Shown here one piece after another: positions 1 through 8,941 of a stretch of DNA of 64,000 nt (positions within the stretch are counted from its first letter, which is position 1; the number at the start of each line of letters is the position of its first letter). A model generated the notes under the pieces. It searched no databases, had not been told where the DNA came from, and worked only from the letters and a program-made list of their open reading frames with translations. Location of the stretch: the NCBI RefSeq assembly GCF_004297405.1, contig NZ_SCVC01000006.1, positions 248,001 through 312,000 on the forward strand. Direction: 5' to 3'. Source of the stretch: Reyranella sp. (GTDB lineage Bacteria > Pseudomonadota > Alphaproteobacteria > Reyranellales > Reyranellaceae). The translations under genes were made by a program, and so were the position numbers.

Positions 1-552
1 CCGTGCCCGCAGCTGGGCGCTGGCAGTGATATCGGCAAGGTCTGTCTTGCTGATCAGCAAACGGTCGGCGACAGCGGCTTGTTTTACCGCTTCCGCATGT
101 TCATCGAGCTGACGCGCGCCATTCACGGCATCGACCGTGGTGACGACGCCGTCGAGGCGATAGTCGTGGCTGATCATGGGATGATTGAGCAGCAACTGCA
201 GAATGGGCGCCGGATCGGCGAGGCCGGTCGTCTCCAGCAGCACGCGGTCGAAGGGCGGCGTTTCAGCAGCGGCGCGGCGTTTGGCGATGTCACGCAAGGT
301 GCGGTCGAGATCACCCTGGATGGTGCAGCACACGCATCCCGATTGCAGGAGGACCATGTCGCCGCCGACCTGTTCCATGAACAGGTGATCGAGGCCGACT
401 TCGCCGAACTCGTTCACCAGCACCAGGCTGCGCGCCATGCGGCTGTCGCCCAGCACGCGGTTCAGCAGCGTGGTCTTCCCGCTACCGAGGAAGCCGGTGA
501 TCAGGGCCACCGGCAGACGCTCGGCCGACTTGTCGCGATCAAACAGACTCAT
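1..552 (-). CDS. CobW/G3E family metal-chaperone GTPase (3' end outside window)
   Basis: Only the first 184 codons lie in the window; the gene continues off its left edge. The start is the ATG at 550-552. A Walker A motif GFLGSGKTT sits at residues 20-28, a CVCC metal-binding motif follows around residue 75, and SKTD stands where NKxD is expected. This order defines the COG0523/CobW family, which uses GTP hydrolysis to deliver zinc, cobalt or other metals to client proteins in the cytoplasm. The particular metal cannot be told from this part. It is transcribed away from the cyclase-family gene, so the two probably share the 553-680 region for divergent promoters. Confidence 0.93.
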   Translation of the reverse strand, partial: MSLFDRDKSAERLPVALITGFLGSGKTTLLNRVLGDSRMARSLVLVNEFGEVGLDHLFMEQVGGDMVLLQSGCVCCTIQGDLDRTLRDIAKRRAAAETPPFDRVLLETTGLADPAPILQLLLNHPMISHDYRLDGVVTTVDAVNGARQLDEHAEAVKQAAVADRLLISKTDLADITASAQLRAR

Positions 553-680
553 GGGGCCGCCTCACCGGATGACACGTTCGGGAATGCATATGTAACAAGA
601 TAACAAATGCCAGTTCTTCTTGACGGTCCAATGAGACGGCACGACGCTTCGGGCATCAATCAATAAAAGGAGGGGCGTCC

Positions 681-1763
681 ATGGACTCGAGATATCTGAA
701 GGACAAGGAAGGGCTCAAGTCGTCGACGCCCGAGGTCGATGACGACCGTCGGGCGTTCCTCACCGCCGGGCTGGTCGGTGGCGCGGTCGCGGCTGGCGCG
801 TTGGTCGCAGGTGCGGCGCACGCGCAACAGGTCGCGCAAGCGCCGGCGCTTTCGGACAAACCGTGGTGGCCGCATCCAAAGTGGGGCAAGGACGATCAGG
901 CTGGCGCCTCCAACCACATGACGCCGGCCAAAGTTCTCGACACTGTGAAGCTGATCAAGGACGGCAAGGTCTATCGCATCGGCCGCATGTACGAATCGGG
1001 CATGCCCAAGTTCGGCGAGCGTGCTTTCACGTTGCGTATTCCCGGCGGGCCGACAGGTGGACCGTTCGGCACCAACAAGCTGATCTACAACGACGAGTAT
1101 CTCGCCACCGAGATCGGCCAGACCGGTACGCAGTTCGATGGCCTCGCCCATATCGGCATCCAGATGGGCAAGGACGGCGACAAGAACGAGATGCGCTACT
1201 ACAACGGCGTCACCGAGCAGGAAATGGGCGGCGCCTATGGCATGCGCAAGCTCGGCATCGAGAATGTGAAGCCGTTCTTCACGCGCGGACATCTGTTCGA
1301 TATCGAAGCGCTGAAGGGCAACATGATGGAGGCTGGCCAGGAGATCACTGTCGCCGACCTGCGGGCTGCGCTCCAGAAGCAGAACATGCAGGAAGCCGAT
1401 ATCAAGGAAGGCGATGCCGTCTTCTTCAATACCGGCTGGGGCAAGCTCTGGATGAAGAACAACGACAAGTTCAACGGCGGCGAGCCCGGTATCGGCCTCG
1501 AAGTGGCCAAATGGTGTGTCGACAAGGGCATTGCCCTCACCGGCGCCGATCAATGGGCGACAGAGGTCGTACCCAACCCGAACAAGGACCTGGCCTTCGT
1601 GGTGCATAGCGAGCTGATATGCAAGAACGGCATCTTCAACCACGAGAACCTGGACTTCACGGCGCTGATCGCCGATCGCAAGTACCAGTTCGCCTACATC
1701 TTCTCGCCCGCACCCATCAAGGGCGCGACGGGTTCGAACGGTGGCCCGATCGCGGTGACTTGA
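681..1763 (+). CDS. Tat-exported cyclase-family (kynurenine formamidase-like) metal hydrolase
   Basis: A 360-aa protein preceded by a strong AAGGAGG site about 8 nt before the ATG. Residues 24-56 form a twin-arginine-type signal (DDRRAFLTAG, then an Ala/Gly-rich stretch ending AHAQQ), so it probably folds in the cytoplasm and acts in the periplasm. The body matches the putative cyclase family PF04199, with the metal-site region GTQFDGLAHIG. Kynurenine formamidases have HxGTHxDxPxH here, so Gln replaces one His, as is seen in a common bacterial subfamily. It probably hydrolyses a small amide or ester. A terminator follows at once, so it seems monocistronic. The substrate is unknown. Confidence 0.85.
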   Translation: MDSRYLKDKEGLKSSTPEVDDDRRAFLTAGLVGGAVAAGALVAGAAHAQQVAQAPALSDKPWWPHPKWGKDDQAGASNHMTPAKVLDTVKLIKDGKVYRIGRMYESGMPKFGERAFTLRIPGGPTGGPFGTNKLIYNDEYLATEIGQTGTQFDGLAHIGIQMGKDGDKNEMRYYNGVTEQEMGGAYGMRKLGIENVKPFFTRGHLFDIEALKGNMMEAGQEITVADLRAALQKQNMQEADIKEGDAVFFNTGWGKLWMKNNDKFNGGEPGIGLEVAKWCVDKGIALTGADQWATEVVPNPNKDLAFVVHSELICKNGIFNHENLDFTALIADRKYQFAYIFSPAPIKGATGSNGGPIAVT

Positions 1764-1782
1764 TCGTCGAAACGGTCTGGAG

Positions 1783-1813
1783 AAACGCCCTCGCTTAGGC
1801 GGGGGCGTTTTGC
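1783..1813 (+). terminator. Rho-independent terminator after cyclase-family gene
   Basis: ACGCCCTCGC and GCGGGGGCGT form a 10-bp GC-rich stem around a TTAG loop, followed by TTTTGCTTT. It lies 20 nt after the stop codon of the upstream gene and just before the ribosome-binding site of the next gene. Confidence 0.8.
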
Positions 1814-1844
1814 TTTGATGGAAGAAAGTTCGGGAGGAGAGCGT

Positions 1845-3146
1845 ATGACGTTGTTTCGCGTGGCTGCTGCTGCGGCCGTTGCCATCCCCTTGGCCTTCGG
1901 CGCAGCGTTGCCAGCCAGCGCACAGGGTATCCCCAAGGTCCAATCACCAGAGGAGGTGGGCTTTCTTTCGACTCGCCTGAAGCGGCTTAGCGATCGATTG
2001 AACGAGGGCGTGAAGAACAACGAACTGCCGGGCGCCGTCGTGCTGATAGCGCGCAACGGCAAGATCGTGCTGTTCGAGTCCTACGGCTTTCGCGACAAGG
2101 ACGCCAAGGTGGCGATGACCAACGATACGATCTTCCGTATCGCCTCGATGACCAAGCCGATCGTGACGCTCGCGGCCATGATGCTGATGGAGGAGGGCAA
2201 GCTCACCCTGGCTGACAGGGTGTCGATGTACATTCCGGCCTTCGCCGACACCAAGGTTGCCGTCCAGAAGAGAAATGCCGACGGCACGGTCGAGCAGGTG
2301 CTGCTGCCGCAGTTTCGGCCAATGACGGTACACGACCTGATGCGTCATACCTCGGGTCTGACCTACGGTGCGGCCGGCGCCAATCCGGTCAAGCAATCCT
2401 ATCTCGACATGAAGGTGAACGACCGCGGTCAGACCAATGCCGAGATGGCGGACAAGCTCGCCAAGCTGGCGCTGCTCTACCAGCCGGGCACGACCTGGGA
2501 ATATTCCATGTCGACCGACGTGCTGGGCCGCGTTGTCGAGGTCGCCTCGGGCATGCCGCTCGACAAGTTCATTGAGGAGCGCATCACAAAGCCACTCAAG
2601 ATGGGTGATACGGCCTTCGAAGTGCCGGCCGACAAGAAGGCGCGGGGCGCCAAGCCCATGAAAGAGGGGCCGAAGAACGAGATGCCGCCGATCCCCGACG
2701 TCACCGAGAAGTTCACCTGGCGCTCGGGAGGCGGTGGCATGGTGTCGACCGCGGCCGACTATGCGCGCTTCCTCCAGATGTTCGCCAATGGTGGCCAACT
2801 CGATGGTGTGCGGCTGGTGTCGCGCAAGACCATCGACCTGATGACCGCGGACGCGCTGCCGCCCGACATCAAGATGGGCGCCGACATGTTTCGCTTCGAA
2901 GCGCTGGAGCCCAGCGCTGCGATGGGGCAGGGGTTCGGCCTGGGCTTCGCCGTGCGCAACGTGCAGGGCGTGAACCCGCTGCCGGGATCTCCCAATGATT
3001 ATTACTGGGGCGGCGCCTACGGCACCTATTTCTGGCACGACCCGCGGGAGCGCATGTACGTCGTGTTCATGATGCAGTCGCCACAGGCCCGGCTGCGCTA
3101 TCGCTTCCTGATGCGCGATCTCGTCTATCAGGCGATGGTGAACTGA
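1845..3146 (+). CDS. Secreted serine hydrolase of the beta-lactamase/EstB (class C) family
   Basis: The ATG at 1845 is chosen over one at 1815 because GGGAGGAG lies just before it and a Sec signal peptide (MTLFRV, Ala-rich core, ASAQG) then starts directly. The mature protein has the beta-lactamase-fold SxxK motif SMTK, a YSM tyrosine motif in WEYSMSTDVLG, and GGAYGT near the C-terminus where the KTG/HxG box lies. Length (433 aa) is normal for EstB-type esterases and D-aminopeptidase-like enzymes. It probably hydrolyses an ester or amide in the periplasm. With the cyclase-family gene upstream and a Liv importer downstream, it may process a compound before uptake; that link is inferred. Confidence 0.87.
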   Translation: MTLFRVAAAAAVAIPLAFGAALPASAQGIPKVQSPEEVGFLSTRLKRLSDRLNEGVKNNELPGAVVLIARNGKIVLFESYGFRDKDAKVAMTNDTIFRIASMTKPIVTLAAMMLMEEGKLTLADRVSMYIPAFADTKVAVQKRNADGTVEQVLLPQFRPMTVHDLMRHTSGLTYGAAGANPVKQSYLDMKVNDRGQTNAEMADKLAKLALLYQPGTTWEYSMSTDVLGRVVEVASGMPLDKFIEERITKPLKMGDTAFEVPADKKARGAKPMKEGPKNEMPPIPDVTEKFTWRSGGGGMVSTAADYARFLQMFANGGQLDGVRLVSRKTIDLMTADALPPDIKMGADMFRFEALEPSAAMGQGFGLGFAVRNVQGVNPLPGSPNDYYWGGAYGTYFWHDPRERMYVVFMMQSPQARLRYRFLMRDLVYQAMVN

Positions 3147-3150
3147 GACG

Positions 3151-3168
3151 GTGGTCTGAAAAGACCAC
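3151..3168 (+). terminator. Hairpin without U-tract after serine hydrolase gene
   Basis: GTGGTCT and AGACCAC form a perfect 7-bp stem around a GAAA tetraloop, 5 nt after the stop codon. No T-run follows, so it may be an mRNA-stabilising or Rho-assisted element rather than a classic intrinsic terminator. Confidence 0.45.
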
Positions 3169-3250
3169 TAGGCAATCGCGTGAGCTGCCGTCACACTACA
3201 AAGGCGTAGGCGAAATATCGCCACGTCTTGGACCCTGGGGAGGGGCGCCG

Positions 3251-3295
3251 ATGTCGGAGCAGGCTTCAGTCCTGGCCGTGACGATGGCGGATTGA
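3251..3295 (+). CDS. Possible 14-aa leader peptide upstream of livH
   Basis: A short frame, MSEQASVLAVTMAD then stop, begins 12 nt after GGGGAGGGG, a better ribosome-binding site than any directly before livH. It ends 9 nt before the livH ATG, so it could couple translation into livH or act as a leader. It has no run of one amino acid that would suggest attenuation. It could equally be a chance frame. Confidence 0.3.
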   Translation: MSEQASVLAVTMAD

Positions 3296-3304
3296 GCAGG
3301 CTCG

Positions 3305-4180
3305 ATGGACGCCTCGCTCGATCTACTGCTCAATGCGTTGATCTCTGGGCTGCTACTCGGCGGCTTCTATGCGGCGGTTTCGATCGGCGTGGCGATCTCG
3401 TTTGGCTTGCTGGACGTCGTCAACATCGCCCACCCGGCCTTCATTCTGCTCGGCTCCTACGTTGCCTTCCTGGGCAACACCGTGTTGGGGATCGATCCGA
3501 TCCTGGCGGCGCTGATCGCGATGCCGGCCTTCTACTTCCTCGGCATGCTGGCCTATCAGGTCTACTACGTTGCGTTCGAGCGGCGTGACGACCAGTCCCT
3601 GCGGGGGCTTTCGTTTTTCTTCGGTCTGCTGTTCATCACCGAAGTCGCTCTCGTGCTGGTTTTCGGTGTCGACTACCGCACGGTGCAGGCCCGCTATATC
3701 GGGGCAACGATCAGTCTCGGCCTGTTCGACCTGCCGTTGCGGCTCCTGGTGCCTTTCCTGGTGTCGATGGCCATGGTGACGGTGCTGCAGCTCTTCCTGT
3801 CACGGACCTTCATCGGCCGGGCCATCCAGGCTGTGGCACAGGACCAGCTCGCCTTGCGCCTGATGGCCGCTAACCCGATCAAGATCAAGCGTATCGCCTT
3901 CGGCCTTTCGATTGCCACGGCATCATTGGCCGGCGCGTTCCTGATCATCATCCAGCCGGTGGAGCCGTCGATCGGCCGCGAATATATCGGCCGCGTCTTT
4001 GCGATCTGCGTGCTGGGCGGGCTGGGCAGCTTTCCGGGCATGGTGATCGCGGCAATGACGCTCGGTATCGCGGAGAGCCTGACCGCGACGTTCTTCGGTC
4101 CGTCGTGGGCGCCCGCAGTGGCCTTCGGCATCCTGCTCGTCACCCTGGCGGTACGACCCAGTGGCATCCTTGGTCGATAA
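3305..4180 (+). CDS. livH: Branched-chain amino acid-type ABC transporter permease (LivH)
   Basis: A 291-aa, strongly hydrophobic inner-membrane protein of the BPD_transp_2 family, with LLLGGFYAAVSIGVAISFGLLDVVNIAHPAF near the N-terminus matching the LivH G-L-N-x-A-H region. It forms the channel of a HAAT-type importer with LivM. The C-terminus GILGR is typical. Its 3' end overlaps livM by 20 nt, indicating one transcript. The transported solute may be something other than an amino acid, as is common for expanded Liv families in soil alphaproteobacteria. Confidence 0.93.
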   Translation: MDASLDLLLNALISGLLLGGFYAAVSIGVAISFGLLDVVNIAHPAFILLGSYVAFLGNTVLGIDPILAALIAMPAFYFLGMLAYQVYYVAFERRDDQSLRGLSFFFGLLFITEVALVLVFGVDYRTVQARYIGATISLGLFDLPLRLLVPFLVSMAMVTVLQLFLSRTFIGRAIQAVAQDQLALRLMAANPIKIKRIAFGLSIATASLAGAFLIIIQPVEPSIGREYIGRVFAICVLGGLGSFPGMVIAAMTLGIAESLTATFFGPSWAPAVAFGILLVTLAVRPSGILGR

Positions 4181-5147
4181 GACTGCCGCGAGCGGCGTTC
4201 TTCCAGGCCTGCGAGGGCTGCCGTTCGTTTTGGTGCTGATAGCCATTGCCGCGGTGATCTTCGCCACGGGCCGCTGGCTCGGCAGCTCCTATGCCTTCTT
4301 CGTGGGCTATGTCGTTCTGCAGTACATCGTGTTGGGCACGGCCTGGAACATCCTGGGCGGTTACACCGGGTACGTGAACTTCGGCGTCACGGCCTTCTTC
4401 GCCATCGGCGCCTACTCGACCGTGGTGTTGAACAAGCTCGTGCCGGCCATGCCGCTGCCGGTGATGATCCTGATCGGCGGCGCGATGGCGGGTCTGGTCG
4501 GACTCGGCACCGGCTATCTCACCCTGCGCCTGCGGGGCGTGTTTTTCTCCATCGCCACCTTGGCGCTGGCCGTCGTGGTCCAGACCTTGATCACCAATTG
4601 GGATTTCGTTGGTGGAGCGAGGGGCGCCTATGTGTTGCGGCCGCGTATCGCGCCACTGATCGGCGGTGAGTACGTACAGTACCTGTTCCTGATCATGCTG
4701 GGGCTTTGCGTCATTGTGCTGGCGACGGCGCGAGCCATCGAGCGCTCCGCTCTCGGCTACGGCTTTGCCGCCATCCGCGACGATGAGGCGGCAGCCGAGG
4801 CCTCAGGCGTGCCGACCCTGCGGTTGAAGCTGATTGCGACCGGGCTTTCCGGCGGCTTCATGGGCATGGCCGGTGCGCCTCTGCCGTTCTACGTGACTTA
4901 CCTCGATCCCGCCTCGGGCTTCAGCCTGAACTATGCAGTCAATGCCATCGCCATGCCGTTGATCGGCGGCACCTCAAGCTGGCTGGGGCCGGTTGTCGGC
5001 GCCATCCTGGTGGGCGGCCTGCAGGAATATCTACGCGTGACGATCTCGTCTGCCGTCAACGTGCTGGTCGCAGGTGTGCTGATGGTCGCCTTCGTGATCC
5101 TCGCACCTCAGGGCATCGTGGGCCTCTTCCAGAGGAAGAAGCGATGA
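4161..5147 (+). CDS. livM: Branched-chain amino acid-type ABC transporter permease (LivM)
   Basis: A 328-aa permease with about ten hydrophobic segments and the LivM hallmark NILGGYTGYVNFGVTAFFAIGAYS, then RLRGVFFSIATLALA and GFAAIRDDEAAAEASGV, the cytoplasmic loop that contacts the ATPase. It overlaps livH at its start and livG at its end (ATGA), so it is translationally coupled. It pairs with LivH as the second channel subunit. Confidence 0.93.
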   Translation: MASLVDKTAASGVLPGLRGLPFVLVLIAIAAVIFATGRWLGSSYAFFVGYVVLQYIVLGTAWNILGGYTGYVNFGVTAFFAIGAYSTVVLNKLVPAMPLPVMILIGGAMAGLVGLGTGYLTLRLRGVFFSIATLALAVVVQTLITNWDFVGGARGAYVLRPRIAPLIGGEYVQYLFLIMLGLCVIVLATARAIERSALGYGFAAIRDDEAAAEASGVPTLRLKLIATGLSGGFMGMAGAPLPFYVTYLDPASGFSLNYAVNAIAMPLIGGTSSWLGPVVGAILVGGLQEYLRVTISSAVNVLVAGVLMVAFVILAPQGIVGLFQRKKR

Positions 5148-5878
5148 CGGCGCTGCTTCGCATCGAGGGGCTGGGCAAGCGCTTCGGCGGCTTCGTAGCG
5201 CTGGAGGCGATCGACCTCGAAGTGCAGCAGGGTGAACGGCTCGGCCTGATCGGACCCAATGGCTCGGGTAAGTCGACGCTGGTCAATTGCATCTGTGGCA
5301 CGCTTCAGAATGAGAGCGGCCGTGTGCGCTTCGGTGAGGAAGCGCTGGATGGGTTGTCAGCGCATCAGCGCACGCGCCGTGGCCTGGCACGCAGTTTCCA
5401 GTTGCCGCGCCCCTTCGGCAGCCTGTCACTGGCCGAGAACGTACGTATCCCGATCCTTTACACCGTGAATGCCCGGCCTGGCGTGGGCCTCGGCCGCAGC
5501 GCAATCGAGGCACGTTGCCTGGAGCTGTTGGGAGAGGTCGGTCTTGCCGACAAGGCAGGCCTGCGTCCGCGCGATCTGACGCAGATCGAGATGCGCAAGC
5601 TCGAGCTTGCGCGCGCCATGGCGACCGATCCCAAGCTGCTGATCGCCGACGAGGCGATGGCGGGCCTCAGCCACAACGAAGTCGACGAGATCATCGCCCT
5701 GCTGATCCGGCTGAACGGGCAGGGCGTCACCGTGATCATGATTGAACATATCATGCGGGCGGTGATGGAATTCTCCCAGCGCCTCGCGGTGCTGGTGGCG
5801 GGCCGCAAGATCGCCGATGGCACGCCGCAGGAGGTCGTGCGCAACCCCGAAGTCGTGAGGGCCTACCTTGGCGAGTAG
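5144..5878 (+). CDS. livG: Liv-type ABC transporter ATP-binding protein (LivG)
   Basis: 244 aa with Walker A GPNGSGKST and Walker B LLIADEAMAGLS. The signature region reads LTQIEMRKLELARAM rather than LSGGQ; a LivG subfamily normally carries such an LTxxxxKxLELARA form with DEx in place of DEP, so the change does not by itself mean loss of activity. It overlaps livM by 4 nt and livF by 11 nt. It powers uptake through LivHM on the cytoplasmic face. Confidence 0.92.
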   Translation: MTALLRIEGLGKRFGGFVALEAIDLEVQQGERLGLIGPNGSGKSTLVNCICGTLQNESGRVRFGEEALDGLSAHQRTRRGLARSFQLPRPFGSLSLAENVRIPILYTVNARPGVGLGRSAIEARCLELLGEVGLADKAGLRPRDLTQIEMRKLELARAMATDPKLLIADEAMAGLSHNEVDEIIALLIRLNGQGVTVIMIEHIMRAVMEFSQRLAVLVAGRKIADGTPQEVVRNPEVVRAYLGE

Positions 5879-6599
5879 CCTCACTGTCGCCAACATCGAC
5901 GCCGGATACGGTTCCGTGCGCGTGCTAGAGGATGTCTCGCTGCAGGTCGGAGCGGGGGAGACGGTGGCGCTGCTCGGCACCAACGGCAACGGCAAGTCGA
6001 CGCTGATGAAGTCCATCATGGGCATCGTGCAGCCGGTGGCCGGCAGCATCCGGGCTACCATCGACGATGTGGAGCACGAACTGATCGGCCGCTCGACGGA
6101 AGAGATCGTCGATCTCGGCGTTGCTTTCGTGCCGGAGGGGCGACGGCTCTTCCCCAAGCTCACGGTGACCGAGAACCTGCTGCTGGGCGCCTTCCGGCCC
6201 AAGGCGCGCTCGGCCATTCAGCGCAATCTCGACTTCTGTTTCGAGACCTTCCCACGGCTCAAGGAACGGGCACGCCAGCTCGCCGGCAGCATGAGCGGCG
6301 GCGAACAGCAGATGCTGGCGCTGGCGCGGGCGCTGATGTCGGCGCCGCGCATTCTGTTGATCGACGAACCCTCGGTCGGACTGGCGCCGCTGCTGGTCAA
6401 GCGCACCATCGACAAGATCAAGGAGCTGAAGGAGGGATATGACCTGACGGTCCTGATGGCCGAGCAGAACTTCACCCAGGCCATCCGCATCGCCGACCGT
6501 GGCTACGTCATTGTCCACGGCCGCATCGCGTTCATCGGCAACTCCGCTGAAGCGCTCAGCAACAACGAGTTGATTCGCGAGTTCTACCTCGGGGCCTAA
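5868..6599 (+). CDS. livF: Liv-type ABC transporter ATP-binding protein (LivF)
   Basis: 243 aa with Walker A GTNGNGKST, signature MSGGEQQ and Walker B ILLIDEPSVGLAP. FVPEGRRLFPKLTVTENL is the typical LivF Q-loop segment. It is the last gene of livHMGF and ends 4 nt from the stop codon of the convergent binding-protein gene, so the two transcripts must overlap or end in each other. Confidence 0.93.
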   Translation: MASSLTVANIDAGYGSVRVLEDVSLQVGAGETVALLGTNGNGKSTLMKSIMGIVQPVAGSIRATIDDVEHELIGRSTEEIVDLGVAFVPEGRRLFPKLTVTENLLLGAFRPKARSAIQRNLDFCFETFPRLKERARQLAGSMSGGEQQMLALARALMSAPRILLIDEPSVGLAPLLVKRTIDKIKELKEGYDLTVLMAEQNFTQAIRIADRGYVIVHGRIAFIGNSAEALSNNELIREFYLGA

Positions 6600-6603
6600 A
6601 TCG

Positions 6604-7863
6604 TCACTTCTTCGGATCGTACGGATAGATGATGTTGCCAGTCTTGTACTTGGTCGGCCACAGAATCACTTCCGTCTTGGGATCGCGGAACTGATCGACG
6701 CCGTTGCCGCTCACGCCCTGGAACTGTGCGGCAACCACCTGCGATTCCTGCCACTCGCCCTCGGCGTTGAACTTGATGTCGCCGACCACGGTCTTGAACG
6801 TGTTCTTGCGGGCGAACTCCGCGAGCTTGGCGTCGTCGGCACTGCCGGCGCCCTTGACGGCTTGCTCGACGACCTGACCCAACGCATAGCCGAACGGTGG
6901 CAGGTAGTAGCCCAGCAGATCGACACCGGCCTCGGCTGACTTGGCCTGATATTTCTTCAGGAACTCGCGGCCTTCGTCGGTGGCGAAGCCTGCCCAGGGC
7001 AGCCAGAAGTCGTAGACCACAATGCCGTTCAGGAGCGGTCCCAGCTGAGTCTTGATGGCGGTCGCTTGCAAACCGACCATGCCGCCGCCGTACATCTTGG
7101 GCTTGAAGCCGATCTCGTGCGTGGCGCGGATGATGCCTACGGAGTCGGGCGGGTAGGAGGCGGCGAAGAAGATGTCGGGATTGGTCGCCGCGACCGCTCG
7201 TACGATCGGTGTGTAGTCGGCCGTCGTCGGCGGGTAGGTCTTGTCGTAGACGATCTTCAGCCCGTACTGCTTGGCTTGGGCACGCACACCGTCGAGCGCA
7301 TTGCGCGGGAACTCGGCGTCGGCGCCGATGAGGGCGAGCGTCTGTGGCTTGGGCGTCTGCTCCATGGCGACAGCGAAGAAGCCTTCGGCAAAAGCCTCCT
7401 TGGGCTTCGGTCCGCCGGTCGGCGTGATCGAGAAGTAGCGTGGATATTTGAATTCGCTGTTAACTGCCAGGCCCAGCAGTGCGAAAAAGGTTCGATCGTG
7501 CTGCATGACCACCGGCATTGCCGGCGCGATCATGTTGGTGGCATAGCCGCTGGTGACGATATCGACTTTGTCGACATCCATGAGCTTGGTGTAGAGGCCG
7601 GGTACGTTCGAGGGATTGGACTGGTCGTCGTAGTAGACGAGCTTTACCGGCCGGCCGAGCAGACCACCTCGTGCATTGACGTCCTGTTCCCAAATCTGCA
7701 TGGCCAGCAGTGCTGCCTTGCCGTTGGGCGCAAGTCCGCCGGTCAACGCCATGCCGAAGCCGATCGTGAACGGCTTGGCCTGCGCCTGAGCCGACCCGAG
7801 CGCGCTCGTACCGGCACCTGCAGCGGCTGCCAGCTTGCCGAAGGTGCGACGCCTGATAAGCAT
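6604..7863 (-). CDS. Tat-exported ABC transporter substrate-binding protein (LivK family)
   Basis: 419 aa. The N-terminus MLIRRRTFGKLAAAAGAG, then ending SAQAQAKP, is a twin-arginine signal (RRRTFGKL), less usual than Sec for this family and suggesting export in folded form. The mature part begins with the periplasmic binding-protein core FTIGFGMALTGGLAPNGK. It is the likely binding partner of livHMGF although encoded convergently with only 4 nt between stops. It may be co-transcribed with the LLM gene upstream. The ligand is unknown. Confidence 0.88.
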   Translation of the reverse strand: MLIRRRTFGKLAAAAGAGTSALGSAQAQAKPFTIGFGMALTGGLAPNGKAALLAMQIWEQDVNARGGLLGRPVKLVYYDDQSNPSNVPGLYTKLMDVDKVDIVTSGYATNMIAPAMPVVMQHDRTFFALLGLAVNSEFKYPRYFSITPTGGPKPKEAFAEGFFAVAMEQTPKPQTLALIGADAEFPRNALDGVRAQAKQYGLKIVYDKTYPPTTADYTPIVRAVAATNPDIFFAASYPPDSVGIIRATHEIGFKPKMYGGGMVGLQATAIKTQLGPLLNGIVVYDFWLPWAGFATDEGREFLKKYQAKSAEAGVDLLGYYLPPFGYALGQVVEQAVKGAGSADDAKLAEFARKNTFKTVVGDIKFNAEGEWQESQVVAAQFQGVSGNGVDQFRDPKTEVILWPTKYKTGNIIYPYDPKK

Positions 7864-7925
7864 GAACCTTCCTCCCCGATTTTCTTGTATCGACTGGCGA
7901 TCCTAGACCGGAATCCGAGCCGCTG

Positions 7926-8915
7926 TCATCGGACGGCGGCGCGGCGTCCCGGTTGAAAGACCGGCATCACCTCGCGAGCGAAGGCGCGCAGGTTGGCCAG
8001 CGAGGCGTTGGGATCGACCAGCAGGATATTGGTGGCGCCAACTGCCTCCAGCTCGTGAAGGCGCGCGATGATCTCCTCGGGCAGGCCGAGCAGGACGGCG
8101 GTATCATCCTCGATCCGGTCCGGCAGCTTGTCGCGCGCCAGATCGCCGATCACGCCGATCACGCGTTTGCGTGTCTCGTAGGCGGCGGCCCGCTCGCTCT
8201 CGTGATGGATCATCTGCAGGGCGCGGGCTGTTGCCACCAGGCCGGGATGGTAGACGCGTCCGACGCGCTCACATTCCTCACGGAAGAGGGCGATACGCCG
8301 GCCGATCTGGTCGGTTTGGGCGAGCTGATCGAGCAGCAGATGATAGCCCTCGCGCGCAGCGCGGCGCACGCTGTCCGGGCTGCCGGCGGCCAGCCATATC
8401 GGCGGATGAGGATGCTGCACCGGTGCGGGCTCGACCAGGATATTGTCGTAGTGCCAGCGCTTGCCGTGATGGCTGAACCGGCCTTCCGTCGTCCACGCCT
8501 TGCGGATCACATCCATGGCCTCGTCGAAGCGCTCCGTGGCCTCGGCCATGGGGATGCAGAAGCCATCGAATTCGGCCTGGCGGTAACCTTTGCCGACACC
8601 GAAGTCGACCCGGCCACCCGTCAGCAGGTCGAGCGTGGCGACCTGCTCGGCAATCAGCACGGGATTGTGCCAGGGCAGGACGACGACGGCGGTGCCGAGG
8701 CGGATGTTCTTCGTCCTGGCGGCGAGATAGGCCAGGACGGTGATCGAGGCCGAGACCTGGCCGTGGCCGGTGAAATGATGCTCGACCATGAAGAGCTGAC
8801 GGAAGCCCAGCCGGTCGGCCTCGATCACATACTCGATGAAGGTCTCGTAGCCCTGGCTGTCTTCGAGGCCGACCGCTGGCTTGGTCCGCGCTCCGCCGAA
8901 CAGTCCGAACTGCAT
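7926..8915 (-). CDS. LLM class flavin-dependent oxidoreductase (luciferase-like monooxygenase)
   Basis: 329 aa. It starts MQFGLFGGARTKP and has the bacterial luciferase-type TIM barrel, with MVEHHFTGHGQVSASITVLAYLAARTKNIRLGTAVVVLPWHNPVLIAEQVATLDLLTGGRVDFGVGKGY reduced here to its key signs: EHHF, RLGTAVVVLP, HNPVLIAEQ and GRVDFGVGKGY. Such enzymes use FMNH2 or F420 and oxygen to oxidise small organics. It sits in a minus-strand cluster between the DUF1993 gene and the Liv binding-protein gene, so it may oxidise the imported compound; that is inference. Confidence 0.87.
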   Translation of the reverse strand: MQFGLFGGARTKPAVGLEDSQGYETFIEYVIEADRLGFRQLFMVEHHFTGHGQVSASITVLAYLAARTKNIRLGTAVVVLPWHNPVLIAEQVATLDLLTGGRVDFGVGKGYRQAEFDGFCIPMAEATERFDEAMDVIRKAWTTEGRFSHHGKRWHYDNILVEPAPVQHPHPPIWLAAGSPDSVRRAAREGYHLLLDQLAQTDQIGRRIALFREECERVGRVYHPGLVATARALQMIHHESERAAAYETRKRVIGVIGDLARDKLPDRIEDDTAVLLGLPEEIIARLHELEAVGATNILLVDPNASLANLRAFAREVMPVFQPGRRAAVR

Positions 8916-8941
8916 TGGCCGCCCTCCACCGGACGAAGGCG

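Noticed and set aside
1100..1170. Gln in place of a metal-ligand His in the cyclase-family protein as a broken site
   Set aside because: GTQxDGxxH is common in a bacterial cyclase subfamily, so it is probably functional variation.
660..1943. Long minus-strand open frame antisense to the cyclase-family gene
   Set aside because: It is a shadow frame from high third-position GC; the plus-strand protein has a signal peptide, motifs and ribosome-binding site.
5144..5878. LivG with a divergent ABC signature as an inactive ATPase
   Set aside because: LTxxxxKxLELARA with DEx is a form I know from a LivG subfamily; Walker A and B are intact, so there is no strong case for loss of activity.
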